Source of the DNA: Pseudonocardiaceae bacterium
GTDB taxonomy: Bacteria > Actinomycetota > Actinomycetes > Mycobacteriales > Pseudonocardiaceae
Assembly (NCBI GenBank): GCA_009377865.1
Contig: WHTH01000018.1
Coordinates: forward strand, 1-64,000
Direction of reading: 5' to 3'
DNA: 64,000 nucleotides
Each line of letters begins with the position of its first letter. Position 1 is the stretch's first letter. Positions 19,202 to 27,855 of this stretch are shown one piece after another. The position numbers and the translations under genes are program-made. Under the pieces are notes generated by a model that saw only the letters and a list, made by a program, of their open reading frames with translations, made no database searches and was not told where the DNA came from.

Positions 19202-19417
19202 CTATCCGGTCGGGCCCTCGCGCGCCGGCGCGGCGGCAACCGCGGCCGAGTCGACCAGCTCGTGCATCGGGCAGTCCGGCGCGATGAGCGGCCCGAGCCG
19301 GCGCGCCAACAGCACACGCGACGAGTTGGGCAACACCGGGCACCGACAGCCACCGCCGATCGCCTCCACCGACCCCGGCTTCAACGGCAACATCGCACCA
19401 TCGAGTGTATGGCTCAC
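19202..19417 (-). CDS. Small cysteine-containing hypothetical protein
   Basis: A 71-aa protein with a GTG start. The middle reads GGGCRCPVLPNSS ... LIAPDCPMHEL. A Cys-x-Cys-Pro-Val plus a later Asp-Cys-Pro-x-His recurs in small actinobacterial proteins of unknown function, so metal binding is possible. There is no strong ribosome site and it has no operon partner. It could still be chance coding in high-GC DNA. Confidence 0.45.
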   Translation of the reverse strand: MSHTLDGAMLPLKPGSVEAIGGGCRCPVLPNSSRVLLARRLGPLIAPDCPMHELVDSAAVAAAPAREGPTG

Positions 19418-19499
19418 ATCAACTCATCGTGCCCGGTCGAACGCCGGGAATCACCCCTTGACAGCCGTACGGCCGAACGGAGCAGACGGACCGCACATA

Positions 19500-20381
19500 T
19501 CAGGGCACATCGAGGACGCTGGGTGACTCGCCGCTCACCCCCGGTTGACCGAGGTAGCCGACCCGTCGGGAAATGGTGTCGGCGGCCTGCCGGACGAGCA
19601 GCGCAACCTCCCGCTCGATCCGCTGCAGTGTGAGCCGGTACGCGGGCCCGGAGACCGATATCGCGGCACGGACCGAACCGTCGGCGGTCCTTATCGGCGC
19701 GGCCACCGCGTGCAGGCCCTCCTCCAGCTCCTCCAGCGCGACCGCGAAGCCGGCGCGACGGATCTGGGCCAGCTCGGCGCGCAACTCCTCGGCACCGACG
19801 AAAGTGCGATCGGTGAACCGCTCCAGCGCCCCGGCCAGCACGGATTCCCGCTCGCGGTGGGGCAGGTGGGCCAGAAAAACCTTGCCCGAGGACGTGCCGT
19901 GCAGCGACGTGTACTGGCCCACCCAGTTGACACCGATCACCGAGGAGGACAGGTCGGACTGGTCGATGTTGACGACGCTGTGTCCCTCCAGCACGGCGAG
20001 GTTGACCGCCTCGTCGGCCGCGCGGGACAGCCGCTCGCACACCGGGTGGGCCACCCGCGTCAGTTCCAGCGTCGCCCGGACCGCACCGGCCAGCCGGATC
20101 ACACCGAACCCGAGCCGGTACTTCTGGGTGTCGGCGTCGCGCTCCACCATGCCCCGGCGCTCGAGGGTCGACAGCAGTCGGTAGGCCGTCGACTTGTGGA
20201 TCGCCAGTTCCTTCGACAGCTCCGTGACGCCGCCCGAGCCGTCGCGGCCCAGTACCTCCATCATCTCTACCGCGCGGTCGACCGACTGAACGTACGGCCG
20301 CTGGTCGTCCTCGCTGTCCACGGCGATGACGATAAGGGACAGACCGGGCTCGTGACTCCACTGCGTGCTGGACAAAGACAC
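19500..20381 (-). CDS. IclR-family transcriptional regulator
   Basis: A protein of 293 aa. The N-terminal winged helix-turn-helix covers about residues 30-90 (VTELSKELAIHKSTAYRLLS). The C-terminal IclR effector-binding domain includes LAVLEGHSVVNID, LHGTSSGKVFLAHLP and AAISVSGPAYRL. The GTG at 20381 is chosen because GAGGAGG lies 6 bases before it. It is the last gene after the N-methyl catabolic enzymes on the same strand and probably controls them. An inverted repeat upstream of the first enzyme gene (27682-27719) is a candidate operator. Confidence 0.92.
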   Translation of the reverse strand: MSLSSTQWSHEPGLSLIVIAVDSEDDQRPYVQSVDRAVEMMEVLGRDGSGGVTELSKELAIHKSTAYRLLSTLERRGMVERDADTQKYRLGFGVIRLAGAVRATLELTRVAHPVCERLSRAADEAVNLAVLEGHSVVNIDQSDLSSSVIGVNWVGQYTSLHGTSSGKVFLAHLPHRERESVLAGALERFTDRTFVGAEELRAELAQIRRAGFAVALEELEEGLHAVAAPIRTADGSVRAAISVSGPAYRLTLQRIEREVALLVRQAADTISRRVGYLGQPGVSGESPSVLDVP

Positions 20382-20396
20382 CCGCATCCTCCTCAC

Positions 20397-21719
20397 TCAC
20401 CAGAACGGGTGTACCGCGGCGTTGTCATACACCACCGCCGTGGACCTGACCGGCTCCCCCTGACCGTGCGCCAGCAGGTCGGGCTCGGTGCCCGGCCGGA
20501 GGGCATGCGGCGTGCGCTCACCGCCATCCGGCGTAGCGGCGTGACGGCCCGCGATGCCGAATCGGCGCAGCGAGAACAGCGAGATGTTGTGCCGCGTGGT
20601 ACCTCGTTCGGCGAGGTCGGCCATGATCTCGCCGAGCACGCTGGCGAACTTGAAACCGTGCCCGGAGCACGGCGAGGCGAACGACACCTGCGGGTACTCC
20701 GGGTGCAGGTCGACCACGAAGTGGTGATCCGGGGAGTTGGTGAACATGCAGCTCTGCAACGCCATGGTGGGGCCGAAGCCCTCCGGGAAGTAGCGGGCGG
20801 CGAAGCGGCCGAGCAGGTCCTCGTCGACCGCATCGGGCTCGGTGTCCAGCATGGCTGGATCACCGTGCTGCTCGCGGTGGTGGTACTTGCCGAACTTGAA
20901 CCCCGGCACGCCGTGGATCGGGAAGCCGTAGAAGCGCCCCTCGTCCACCAGCGCGTTGAAGACCGGGAAGCGCGACGGGGTGAACAGCTCCGGCCGTCGC
21001 GGCTGCAACCACGCCACCACCTGCCGCTCAGGGACCGCGAGCGACGACAGGAACGGCAGCACCTCGCGGTTCCAGGCACCGGCGGTGACCACCAGCCGCT
21101 CGGCGGTGTAGACGTCCTTGTCGGTGATGACCCGTACCCCGTCGGCCGTGGGCTGCCAGTCGTGTACGCGCTCCCGGGCGTGGAACTCCGCGCCATGGGA
21201 GATCGCCGCCTCCACGTAGCCGACGATGCACCGCTCGGGGCGCAGGAACCCGCCGTCGGGCTGGTAGAGCGCCATCGTCTCTCGGGGCAGCCGGTAGCCG
21301 GGGAAGCGCTGCCCCAGCTCGGTCCCGGACAGCACCTCGTGCGGCAGGTCGTACTCGACGGCGCTGCGCAGCGCCCCGGTGAACACCCAGCTGTCGACCG
21401 GTCCGGCGTCGATCGAACCGGTGACGTGCAGCAGCTGCTCACCGGCGCGGCTCTCGATCGAGCGCCACAGCTCGTAGGCACGTGTCACGAGCACGACGTA
21501 GGACGGGTCCTCGTAGTAGGGCAGCCGGATGATCCGGCTCTCGCCGTGCGAGGAGCCCCGGGTGTTGGGGATGTCGAACCGTTCCAGCCCCAGCACCCGC
21601 TTGCCCCGCCGGGCGAGCTGATAGGCGGTGGCGCTGCCCATCGCCCCGACGCCGAGCACGATGACGTCGAAGTGCTGGCCGGCTCGGCCCAACCGCAGGT
21701 CGGGCAGTGTCTCGCGCAT
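20397..21719 (-). CDS. Monomeric sarcosine oxidase / N-methyl-tryptophan oxidase-like flavoenzyme
   Basis: A protein of 440 aa, about 50 longer than typical MSOX because of a C-terminal tail (after RRFGIAGRHA). The FAD dinucleotide-binding loop is GVGAMGSATAYQLARRG. SSHGESRIIRLPYYED is the MSOX signature. LQSCMFTNSPD carries the Cys that binds FAD covalently in this family, and CSGHGFKFAS follows. It oxidises N-methyl groups of secondary amino acids to formaldehyde and H2O2, or passes the methylene to folate. The stop is two bases from the next gene. The exact substrate is not determined. Confidence 0.9.
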   Translation of the reverse strand: MRETLPDLRLGRAGQHFDVIVLGVGAMGSATAYQLARRGKRVLGLERFDIPNTRGSSHGESRIIRLPYYEDPSYVVLVTRAYELWRSIESRAGEQLLHVTGSIDAGPVDSWVFTGALRSAVEYDLPHEVLSGTELGQRFPGYRLPRETMALYQPDGGFLRPERCIVGYVEAAISHGAEFHARERVHDWQPTADGVRVITDKDVYTAERLVVTAGAWNREVLPFLSSLAVPERQVVAWLQPRRPELFTPSRFPVFNALVDEGRFYGFPIHGVPGFKFGKYHHREQHGDPAMLDTEPDAVDEDLLGRFAARYFPEGFGPTMALQSCMFTNSPDHHFVVDLHPEYPQVSFASPCSGHGFKFASVLGEIMADLAERGTTRHNISLFSLRRFGIAGRHAATPDGGERTPHALRPGTEPDLLAHGQGEPVRSTAVVYDNAAVHPFW

Positions 21720-21721
21720 CG

Positions 21722-22912
21722 TCAGGCCTTCATGCGGGCGCCGTCGGGATCGAAGAAGGGCGTGTGCACGACCGTCGCCGTCACCGGCTTGCCGCCGATC
21801 GTCAGCACCACCCGGCTACCGGGCCAGCAGTGCGCGGCGTCGAGGTAGGCCATGGCGAGATGACGCCCCACCGTCGGGCACCAGTGGCTCACGGTCACCC
21901 AGCCCACCGCGGCGCCCGACCGCACCCGGTCCTCCGGCTCGCCAGCCCGCGGCCCGGACAGCATCTCCTCGCGGATCGCGTCGATGTCGGAGATGGCATG
22001 CACCTGCGTCTTCGGCGCCGCCGGGGCGTCGGCGTCGAGCCGCAGCCCCACCCAGCGCCGGTCGGGGCCGCGCTCCTGCACCTTGAGCAGCGCGTCGCGT
22101 CCGACGAAGCTGCGCTTGTCGAACCGGATCCAGCGGTCCAGCCCGACGTGGAACGGGGTCTCGGCGCGGCTGATGTCGGGCCCGTAGAGCGGCAGCGCCT
22201 TCTCCAGCCGCAGCGTGTGCATGGCGGCCACGCCGTAGGGCTTGAGGTCGAAACCGGCGCCCTTGCTGCGCAGCCGCTCCCACACTCCGACCGCCTCCTC
22301 GGCGGGGATCAGCAGTTCGTAGCCGAGCTCGCCGGTGTAGCCGGAACGCGACACCAGGATGCGGGTCTGATCGATGCGCGCCGATGTGAACCGGAAGAAC
22401 CGCAACGCCGCGAGGTCGACGTCGTCGATCACCGATTGCAGGAACTCCCGCGACCGCGGCCCCTGCACCGCGAGGAAGGCGATGGTCGCGGAGATGTCGG
22501 TCACGTAGGCGGTGGCGCCGGCGGCGTGCTCGGAGATCCACTCAAAGGTCTGACGCCGCGGCGCCGAGCTCGTGACGATCAGGAAGTGCTCGTCGTGGAA
22601 CTTGGAGATCGTGATGTCGTCGATGATTCCGCCGTCGTCGTCACAGATCGTCGAGTAGCGCACCCGCCCGGGGTCCATGTCGCGGATGTCGTTGACGAGC
22701 AGCTGGTTGAGCAGCCGCTCCGCACCCGGCCCCTTGACGTCGATCTCGCCCATCGACGAGAGGTCCTGCATCCCGACGTTCGTGCGGGTGTTGACGTGTT
22801 CGGCGACCGGGGATGTGTAGCTGACGGGGAAGAGGTAGTCGCCACCGCCGGCGACCAGCTGCGCACCCGCGCGCAGATGCACGTCGTGCAGCGCCATCCT
22901 GCGTTCGATCAT
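21722..22912 (-). CDS. GcvT-family folate-dependent aminomethyltransferase, first copy
   Basis: A protein of 396 aa. The GcvT fold is seen in GMQDLSSMGEIDVKGPGAER, VTDISATIAFLAVQGPRSRE, SRSGYTGELGYELLIP and the C-terminal barrel ending FFDPDGARMKA. GcvT proteins accept one-carbon units onto tetrahydrofolate; here it probably takes them from the oxidases of the cluster. It lies 2 bases upstream of the sarcosine oxidase-like gene. The sequence differs from glycine-cleavage GcvT, and no gcvH or gcvP is present, so a demethylase role is favoured. Confidence 0.85.
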   Translation of the reverse strand: MIERRMALHDVHLRAGAQLVAGGGDYLFPVSYTSPVAEHVNTRTNVGMQDLSSMGEIDVKGPGAERLLNQLLVNDIRDMDPGRVRYSTICDDDGGIIDDITISKFHDEHFLIVTSSAPRRQTFEWISEHAAGATAYVTDISATIAFLAVQGPRSREFLQSVIDDVDLAALRFFRFTSARIDQTRILVSRSGYTGELGYELLIPAEEAVGVWERLRSKGAGFDLKPYGVAAMHTLRLEKALPLYGPDISRAETPFHVGLDRWIRFDKRSFVGRDALLKVQERGPDRRWVGLRLDADAPAAPKTQVHAISDIDAIREEMLSGPRAGEPEDRVRSGAAVGWVTVSHWCPTVGRHLAMAYLDAAHCWPGSRVVLTIGGKPVTATVVHTPFFDPDGARMKA

Positions 22913-22947
22913 GATGGGTCCTTCGTGTCGTTGCGGTCCGGCTGGGG

Positions 22948-24150
22948 TCAGGCAGCCACCGCCTGACGCTCGAGCCGCTTGGGGATGTCCTTGGTGGGGT
23001 CCAGGAACGGCTTGTCGACCACCACGGCGTCCTGCGGCCCGTGCTGGGTGTGCACCACCAGCTCGGTGCCCAGGCCCTGGTAGGCGATCGGCACCATGGC
23101 GAAGCCGATGTTGCGCTCGAGCCGCGGCGAGTAGCAGGCCGAGGTGACCTCGCCGATCCGCAGCCCCATCGGGGCGTGCACGTCGAAGTTGTCGATCATC
23201 GAGCCGTCGTTGAACGACCCGACCCCGGGCCCGCCGATCTCGACGCCGACGAGCTTGCGGGAGATGCCCTCGGACTTGATGCGCTGCAGCGCGGCCTTGC
23301 CGATGAAGTCGGCCTGCTGGTTCAGGTCGACCATCCAGGTCGACTCGAACCCGTAACCGACCTCGAACGGGTTGGTGGCATAGGAGATGTCGTTTCCCCA
23401 GGACAGGATCCCGCCCTCGATGCGACGGATGTGGCAGGGCCCGATGACCCGCATGTCGTGCGGCGTGCCGGCCTCCCATACGTGGTTCCACAGCCGCACC
23501 CCGTCCCGGCTGGCGTTGCGCAGGTAGATCTCGTAGCCGAGCTCGCCGCTGTAGCCGGTCCGGGAGACGACCACGTCCATCCCGTCGAGCTCGCGCTCGA
23601 CGGCGTAGTAGTAGGGCACGTCGAGGATCGAGTCACCGAACAGGTCGGCCATCACCGCCGCCGACCGGGGCCCCTGGATCTGCACCGGGCCGACGTCCGG
23701 CTCGGTGATCGCCACGTTCATCCCGAGGCTGTAGGCCAGGCCCTTGGCCCACAACAGCACGTCCGAGTCGGCCAGCGACAGCCAGAAGTGGTTCTCACCG
23801 AGCCGCAGCAGCACCGGGTCGTTGATGATGCCGCCGTCCTCGGCCGTGATGAACACGTACTTGCACTGGCCGACCTTGCACTTGGTCAGGTCACGGGGAA
23901 CGAGCAGGTTGGTGAACTCGAACGCGTCCGGGCCGGTGATCTCGACCTGGCGCTCGACGCCGACGTCCCAGAGCGTGACGGCCTCCAGCAGGTGCCAGTA
24001 CTCGCCGACCGGGTCGCCGTAGTGCCGCGGGTGGTAGGTGTGGTTGTAGACGCTGTAGAGCCCCACGCCGTGCTCGCGCGAGGCGTAGTAGAAAGGGGAC
24101 TTCCGGATCCGGGGGTACTGCAGCACTCCTGGGTTCGGGTTGACGGTCAT
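22948..24150 (-). CDS. GcvT/DmdA-family tetrahydrofolate methyltransferase, second copy
   Basis: A protein of 400 aa resembling DmdA, the dimethylsulfoniopropionate demethylase branch of the GcvT fold: SVYNHTYHP, EYWHLLEAVTLWDVGVERQV, INDPVLLRLGENHFW, SLADSDVLLWAKGLAYSLG and VQIQGPRSA. Conserved features of the branch are clear, but substrate-specific residues cannot be judged by eye. Other members act on N-methylated compounds. Its ATG overlaps the stop of the CysK-like gene by 4 bases (translational coupling). It may move a methyl group from a betaine-type or sulfonium substrate to folate. Confidence 0.85.
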   Translation of the reverse strand: MTVNPNPGVLQYPRIRKSPFYYASREHGVGLYSVYNHTYHPRHYGDPVGEYWHLLEAVTLWDVGVERQVEITGPDAFEFTNLLVPRDLTKCKVGQCKYVFITAEDGGIINDPVLLRLGENHFWLSLADSDVLLWAKGLAYSLGMNVAITEPDVGPVQIQGPRSAAVMADLFGDSILDVPYYYAVERELDGMDVVVSRTGYSGELGYEIYLRNASRDGVRLWNHVWEAGTPHDMRVIGPCHIRRIEGGILSWGNDISYATNPFEVGYGFESTWMVDLNQQADFIGKAALQRIKSEGISRKLVGVEIGGPGVGSFNDGSMIDNFDVHAPMGLRIGEVTSACYSPRLERNIGFAMVPIAYQGLGTELVVHTQHGPQDAVVVDKPFLDPTKDIPKRLERQAVAA

Positions 24151-25100
24151 GACGCACTCCTGATCGGTGTGGTGGGGACCTGTTCGGTGTCGCGCTCCGC
24201 AGCGAAGTGGCTACTGAGGTACTTCTCGCCCTCGTCGGCGAGCACCGTGACGATGCAGCCGAGCTCGGGGTGTTCGACGCGTAACCGCTGTGCCGCGAGC
24301 AGGTTCGCGCCGGAGGTGGGGCCGACGAACATGCCGTGCTCGCGCGCGATGCGGCGGGCTTGGGCCACGGCCTCGTCGCTGCGCACGGCGACGATCTCGT
24401 CGATGAGGTCGCCGTGGCGTTCGATGATGGCCGGCACGAAACCGTCGGAGATGCCCTCCAGCAGGTGCGGGCCGACCTCGCCGTGGGCCAGCGTGCGTGA
24501 CTCCGCCGGCTCTACGGCGACGACCCGGCAGCGCGGATTCACGGCCCGGAACGCCTGCCCGACGCCGATCAGCGTGCCGCCGGTGCCGACTCCCATCACG
24601 AAGGCGTCGGGTGGGCACGGCAGACCGGCCAGGATTTCGGGACCGAGCCACTCACGGTTCTCCTCGACGTTGACCTCCGACGAGAACTGCCGCGTCGCGA
24701 AGAAACCCGGTAGCCGTCCCAGCACCTCGGCGCGGGCGAGCGCCGCCGTCACGTGGAAGTCGCCGACCAGCTCGATCTCGGCGCCGAAGGCCCGCGAGAT
24801 CACCAGCCGCTCCGAGCTCAGGTTCCACGGCATGATCACACGCATCCGGTAACCCTTGGCCGCGGCGACCATCGCCAGCGCGTTGCCGGTGTTGCCGCTC
24901 GACGCCTCGACGATGACGTCACCCGGCGACAGCAGGCCCGCCGCCTCGGCACGTTCCACGAGGTACTTCGCGACCCGGGCCTTCACCGACCCCGAGGGGT
25001 TGCGGAACTCGAGCTTGGCCCAGACCCCTTCGAGTTCGACGATCGGCGTGGCGCCGATGCCGTCGAGCACAGCGGCGTGGCGAGTGATCATCGTGGTCAC
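24147..25100 (-). CDS. CysK-like PLP-dependent beta-substituting enzyme
   Basis: A protein of 317 aa, a fold-type II PLP enzyme. The Schiff-base Lys is in NPSGSVKAR, the phosphate loop is GVGTGGTLIGVG, and the substrate loop is EASSGNTGNALAMVAAAKG; GPTSGANLLAA is near the end. This is the cysteine synthase/cystathionine beta-synthase family. Its place inside a methyl-catabolic operon, overlapping the DmdA-like gene, is unexpected. It may use serine, O-acetylserine or a sulfur product of the pathway. The GTG at 25100 is favoured (GAGGGGG upstream); an ATG three codons later is possible. Confidence 0.88.
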   Translation of the reverse strand: MTTMITRHAAVLDGIGATPIVELEGVWAKLEFRNPSGSVKARVAKYLVERAEAAGLLSPGDVIVEASSGNTGNALAMVAAAKGYRMRVIMPWNLSSERLVISRAFGAEIELVGDFHVTAALARAEVLGRLPGFFATRQFSSEVNVEENREWLGPEILAGLPCPPDAFVMGVGTGGTLIGVGQAFRAVNPRCRVVAVEPAESRTLAHGEVGPHLLEGISDGFVPAIIERHGDLIDEIVAVRSDEAVAQARRIAREHGMFVGPTSGANLLAAQRLRVEHPELGCIVTVLADEGEKYLSSHFAAERDTEQVPTTPIRSAS

Positions 25101-25110
25101 AGCAGCCCCC

Positions 25111-27603
25111 TCAGCACCGCATCCGCAGCATCGACGGGTCGAATGCCGGGTCGGACGAGACGGTGGCGCGGTGACGGCGGCCGAAGTAGCCGATCTCGAT
25201 TGCGGTGCCTTCCTCGGCGAGCTCGGCGGGCAGCCACGCGAGCGCGAGGCTGCGTCCGACCGTGTAGCCGTAGGCGGCGCTGGTGACGAACCCGATCGCG
25301 CCACGGCCGGCACCGTCCGGGTCGAACACCGGCTCCGAGCCGAGCACGACCGTGCCGTCGTCGACGGTCAGGCAGCGCAACCGCCGGGTCGGTGGGCGCT
25401 CGCGACGGCGCAGCAGCGCACTGCGGCCGAGGAAGTCACCCTTGCTGGGCTTGACGGCGAAGCCGAGCCCGGCCTCGTCCGGGGTGTGCTCGCTCCACAT
25501 GTCCGTACCCCAGGCCCGGTAGCCCTTCTCGATCCGCATCCCGGTGAATGCGCCACGGCCAGCGGCGATCGCACCGTGCTCGGCCCCGGCGGTCATCAGC
25601 AGGTCCCACAGCCGCAACCCGAACTCCGCCGACGTGTAGAGTTCCCAGCCGAGCTCGCCGACATAGGACAGCCGCAGCGCGGTGACCGGCACCTCACCGA
25701 CCATGAAGTCGGCGGCACGGAACGGCCGCAACGCCTCGTGCGACACGTCGGCACTGGCCAGTGGCGCCAGCACGTCGCGGGCGCGCGGCCCCCAGAGCCC
25801 GATGCAGCAGCTGCCACCCGTCGCGTCCCGGACGGCCACCCGGTCATCGGCGTGCTCCCGCAGCCAGGCGAGATCGCGCGGGCCGTTGAGCCCGACCTGG
25901 AAGCGGTCGGCGGCCAGCCGCGCGACGGTGATGTCGCTGCGGATCCGGCCGGTGGTGTCGAGCATCAGGGTGTAGCTGACATAGCCGGACGGGCGGTCGA
26001 GCTCGCCAGTGGTCAGCCGCTGCAGCAACCCCAGCGCCCCCGGCCCGGTGACCTCGGCTCGCGGCAGCGGTGTCATGTCGAAGCAGGCCACCCGCTCCCT
26101 GGTGATCTGGTGCTCGGCGCCCACCACCGGTGGGACATAGCGACCGGCCCACTGCCCCGGGGCGGGCAGCTCGCGCCCGTCGGCGAGGTGGGCGTTGGCC
26201 TCGTACCAGTGCGGCCGCTCCCAGCCGTTGGCCTCCAGGAAGACCGCGCCGAGTTGCTGCTGCCGGGCGTAGAACGGGCTGGCCCGCAGCGGTCGCGGCT
26301 GCTCGGGTGGCTGCTGCGGGTGGATGATGTCGTAGACCTCGCGGAAGCTCTGCTGCGAGCGGGCGGACACGTAGGCGGGACTGTGCGCGAACCGCTCGAA
26401 GCGGCGCCCGTCGGCGGCCCGCAGGTCGATGCCCGGCCTGCCGTCGACGAGCCACTCGGCCATGGCCTTCCCGACGCCGGGCCCGTGGGTGATCCACACG
26501 GCCTCGGCGGTCCAGAAGTTGCCGACCTCGGCCGACGGGCCGAGCACCGGCATCCCGTCGGCGGTGAACAGGAACAGCCCGTTCATCCCCTCGGCGAGCT
26601 CGGCGTGATGCAGCGCGGGCACCAGGTCGCAGGCATCCGCCCAGGCCTGCTTGAAATCGTCGGGGGTGAACGGGTGCACCGAGGCCATGCCGGCCCAGCC
26701 ACCCCCACCCGACGGCGCCTCGAGCCCACCGCCCGGCGCGGCGGTGGCCGCCAGGTCGTCGGCCGCCACCGGCATCGGGTGGTGCTGGTAGGAGCCGATG
26801 CCGTACCGGTCGTGGATCTGGCGCAGGTACATCGAGCGGTCCTGGTGGCGCAGGATCGGCTCAGCCACCTCATCGGTGGGTTCCGCGAACCCGGGGACGG
26901 AGGTCGTGACCACGTACTGGTGGGCCAGCGGCTGCACCGGGATCGACACTCCTGCCAGCCGGCCCAGCCGGGGGCCCCAGATCCCGGCGCAGCACAACAC
27001 GGTGTCGACCGCGATGACGCCGCGGGAGGTGCGTACCGAGCGGACCCGGCCGCCGACGACGTCGAACCCGGTGACCTCGGTGTAGCCGTGGAAGCGGACG
27101 CCGAGGCGCCGGGCGCGCCGCGCCATCGCCTCCACCGCGCGCACCGGCTTGGCGATGCCGTCCGACGCGACGTGCAGCCCGCCGTGGATCCGGCCGACGT
27201 CGAGCTGCGGGATGCGGGCCGCGACCTCGGCGGGGGTCAGCAGTTGCGCCGCCACTCCCCACGCGGTCGCCAGGCCGTGCTTGCGGTGCAGGTCGTCCCA
27301 GCGAGCGCCGGTGGTCGCGACCTCGATGCCGCCCACCGGGTAGAAGCACGGCGCGCCCACCTCACCGGTCAGCTCGTCGGACCGCAGCTGCTCGACGGTC
27401 GAGGCGGCGAGCTGCGTCATGGTCTGTGACGCGTTGGTCTGGAACACCAGCCCAGGGGCGTGCGAGCTCGAACCACCGGTAGCAGGTAGTGGTCCTTGAT
27501 CGACGACGAGGACGTCGGTACACCCCCGCAACGCGAGGTGGTAGGCGGTGCTCGTCCCGACGATCCCCGCCCCGATGACGAGGACGTGCGCACTGGCGTC
27601 CAT
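25111..27603 (-). CDS. Dimethylglycine oxidase/dehydrogenase-like FAD-GcvT fusion enzyme
   Basis: A protein of 830 aa, the size of Arthrobacter dimethylglycine oxidase. Residues 1-400 are a DAO-type FAD domain: GAGIVGTSTAYHLALRG, then SSSHAPGLVF, in which the His (about residue 48) corresponds to the covalent flavin site of this family. Residues 430-830 are a GcvT-type folate domain (CFDMTPLPRAEVTGPGA, LSYVGELGWELYTS, GYRAWGTDMW, GKGDFLGR-like KGDFLGRSALL). It oxidises an N-methyl group and channels the methylene to tetrahydrofolate. It is first in the operon; AAGGGG precedes the ATG at 27603. Dimethylglycine as substrate is inferred. Confidence 0.9.
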   Translation of the reverse strand: MDASAHVLVIGAGIVGTSTAYHLALRGCTDVLVVDQGPLPATGGSSSHAPGLVFQTNASQTMTQLAASTVEQLRSDELTGEVGAPCFYPVGGIEVATTGARWDDLHRKHGLATAWGVAAQLLTPAEVAARIPQLDVGRIHGGLHVASDGIAKPVRAVEAMARRARRLGVRFHGYTEVTGFDVVGGRVRSVRTSRGVIAVDTVLCCAGIWGPRLGRLAGVSIPVQPLAHQYVVTTSVPGFAEPTDEVAEPILRHQDRSMYLRQIHDRYGIGSYQHHPMPVAADDLAATAAPGGGLEAPSGGGGWAGMASVHPFTPDDFKQAWADACDLVPALHHAELAEGMNGLFLFTADGMPVLGPSAEVGNFWTAEAVWITHGPGVGKAMAEWLVDGRPGIDLRAADGRRFERFAHSPAYVSARSQQSFREVYDIIHPQQPPEQPRPLRASPFYARQQQLGAVFLEANGWERPHWYEANAHLADGRELPAPGQWAGRYVPPVVGAEHQITRERVACFDMTPLPRAEVTGPGALGLLQRLTTGELDRPSGYVSYTLMLDTTGRIRSDITVARLAADRFQVGLNGPRDLAWLREHADDRVAVRDATGGSCCIGLWGPRARDVLAPLASADVSHEALRPFRAADFMVGEVPVTALRLSYVGELGWELYTSAEFGLRLWDLLMTAGAEHGAIAAGRGAFTGMRIEKGYRAWGTDMWSEHTPDEAGLGFAVKPSKGDFLGRSALLRRRERPPTRRLRCLTVDDGTVVLGSEPVFDPDGAGRGAIGFVTSAAYGYTVGRSLALAWLPAELAEEGTAIEIGYFGRRHRATVSSDPAFDPSMLRMRC

Positions 27604-27681
27604 GGCACCCCTTACCCGACCCAACTACTGGCCTGCGCCCCGCGCACCCATTACTGGCTGTAGCAACCAGTGCCGGATTGT

Positions 27682-27719
27682 TGTTGCGTATTGCGCGACA
27701 CTGTGCGCTAGACGCAACA
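27682..27719. promoter_or_regulatory. Inverted repeat upstream of methyl-catabolic operon (candidate IclR operator)
   Basis: TGTTGCGT (27682-27689) and ACGCAACA (27712-27719) are perfect inverted arms. Further half-sites CGCGAC and GTGCGC lie between them. The site is about 80-115 bases before the dimethylglycine oxidase-like start. IclR proteins often bind palindromes of this size. Confidence 0.45.
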
Positions 27720-27855
27720 GTAGAGCCGCCGACCGGGGCCGTCAAGAGGCGATCGCGCCGTCTTCACAACGTGGTCGAACGGCCGCGGTCAGTGACACCG
27801 GCAGCGGCGACAAATGACTCGTGGCGATGCCCGGTAACCGGTAGGAACGGCAACC

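Noticed and set aside
19545-21848. A 767-codon open frame on the plus strand
   Set aside because: Antisense to the IclR and sarcosine oxidase-like genes, which have clear motifs.
24856-27429. An 857-codon open frame on the plus strand
   Set aside because: Antisense to the dimethylglycine oxidase-like and CysK-like genes, which have clear motifs.
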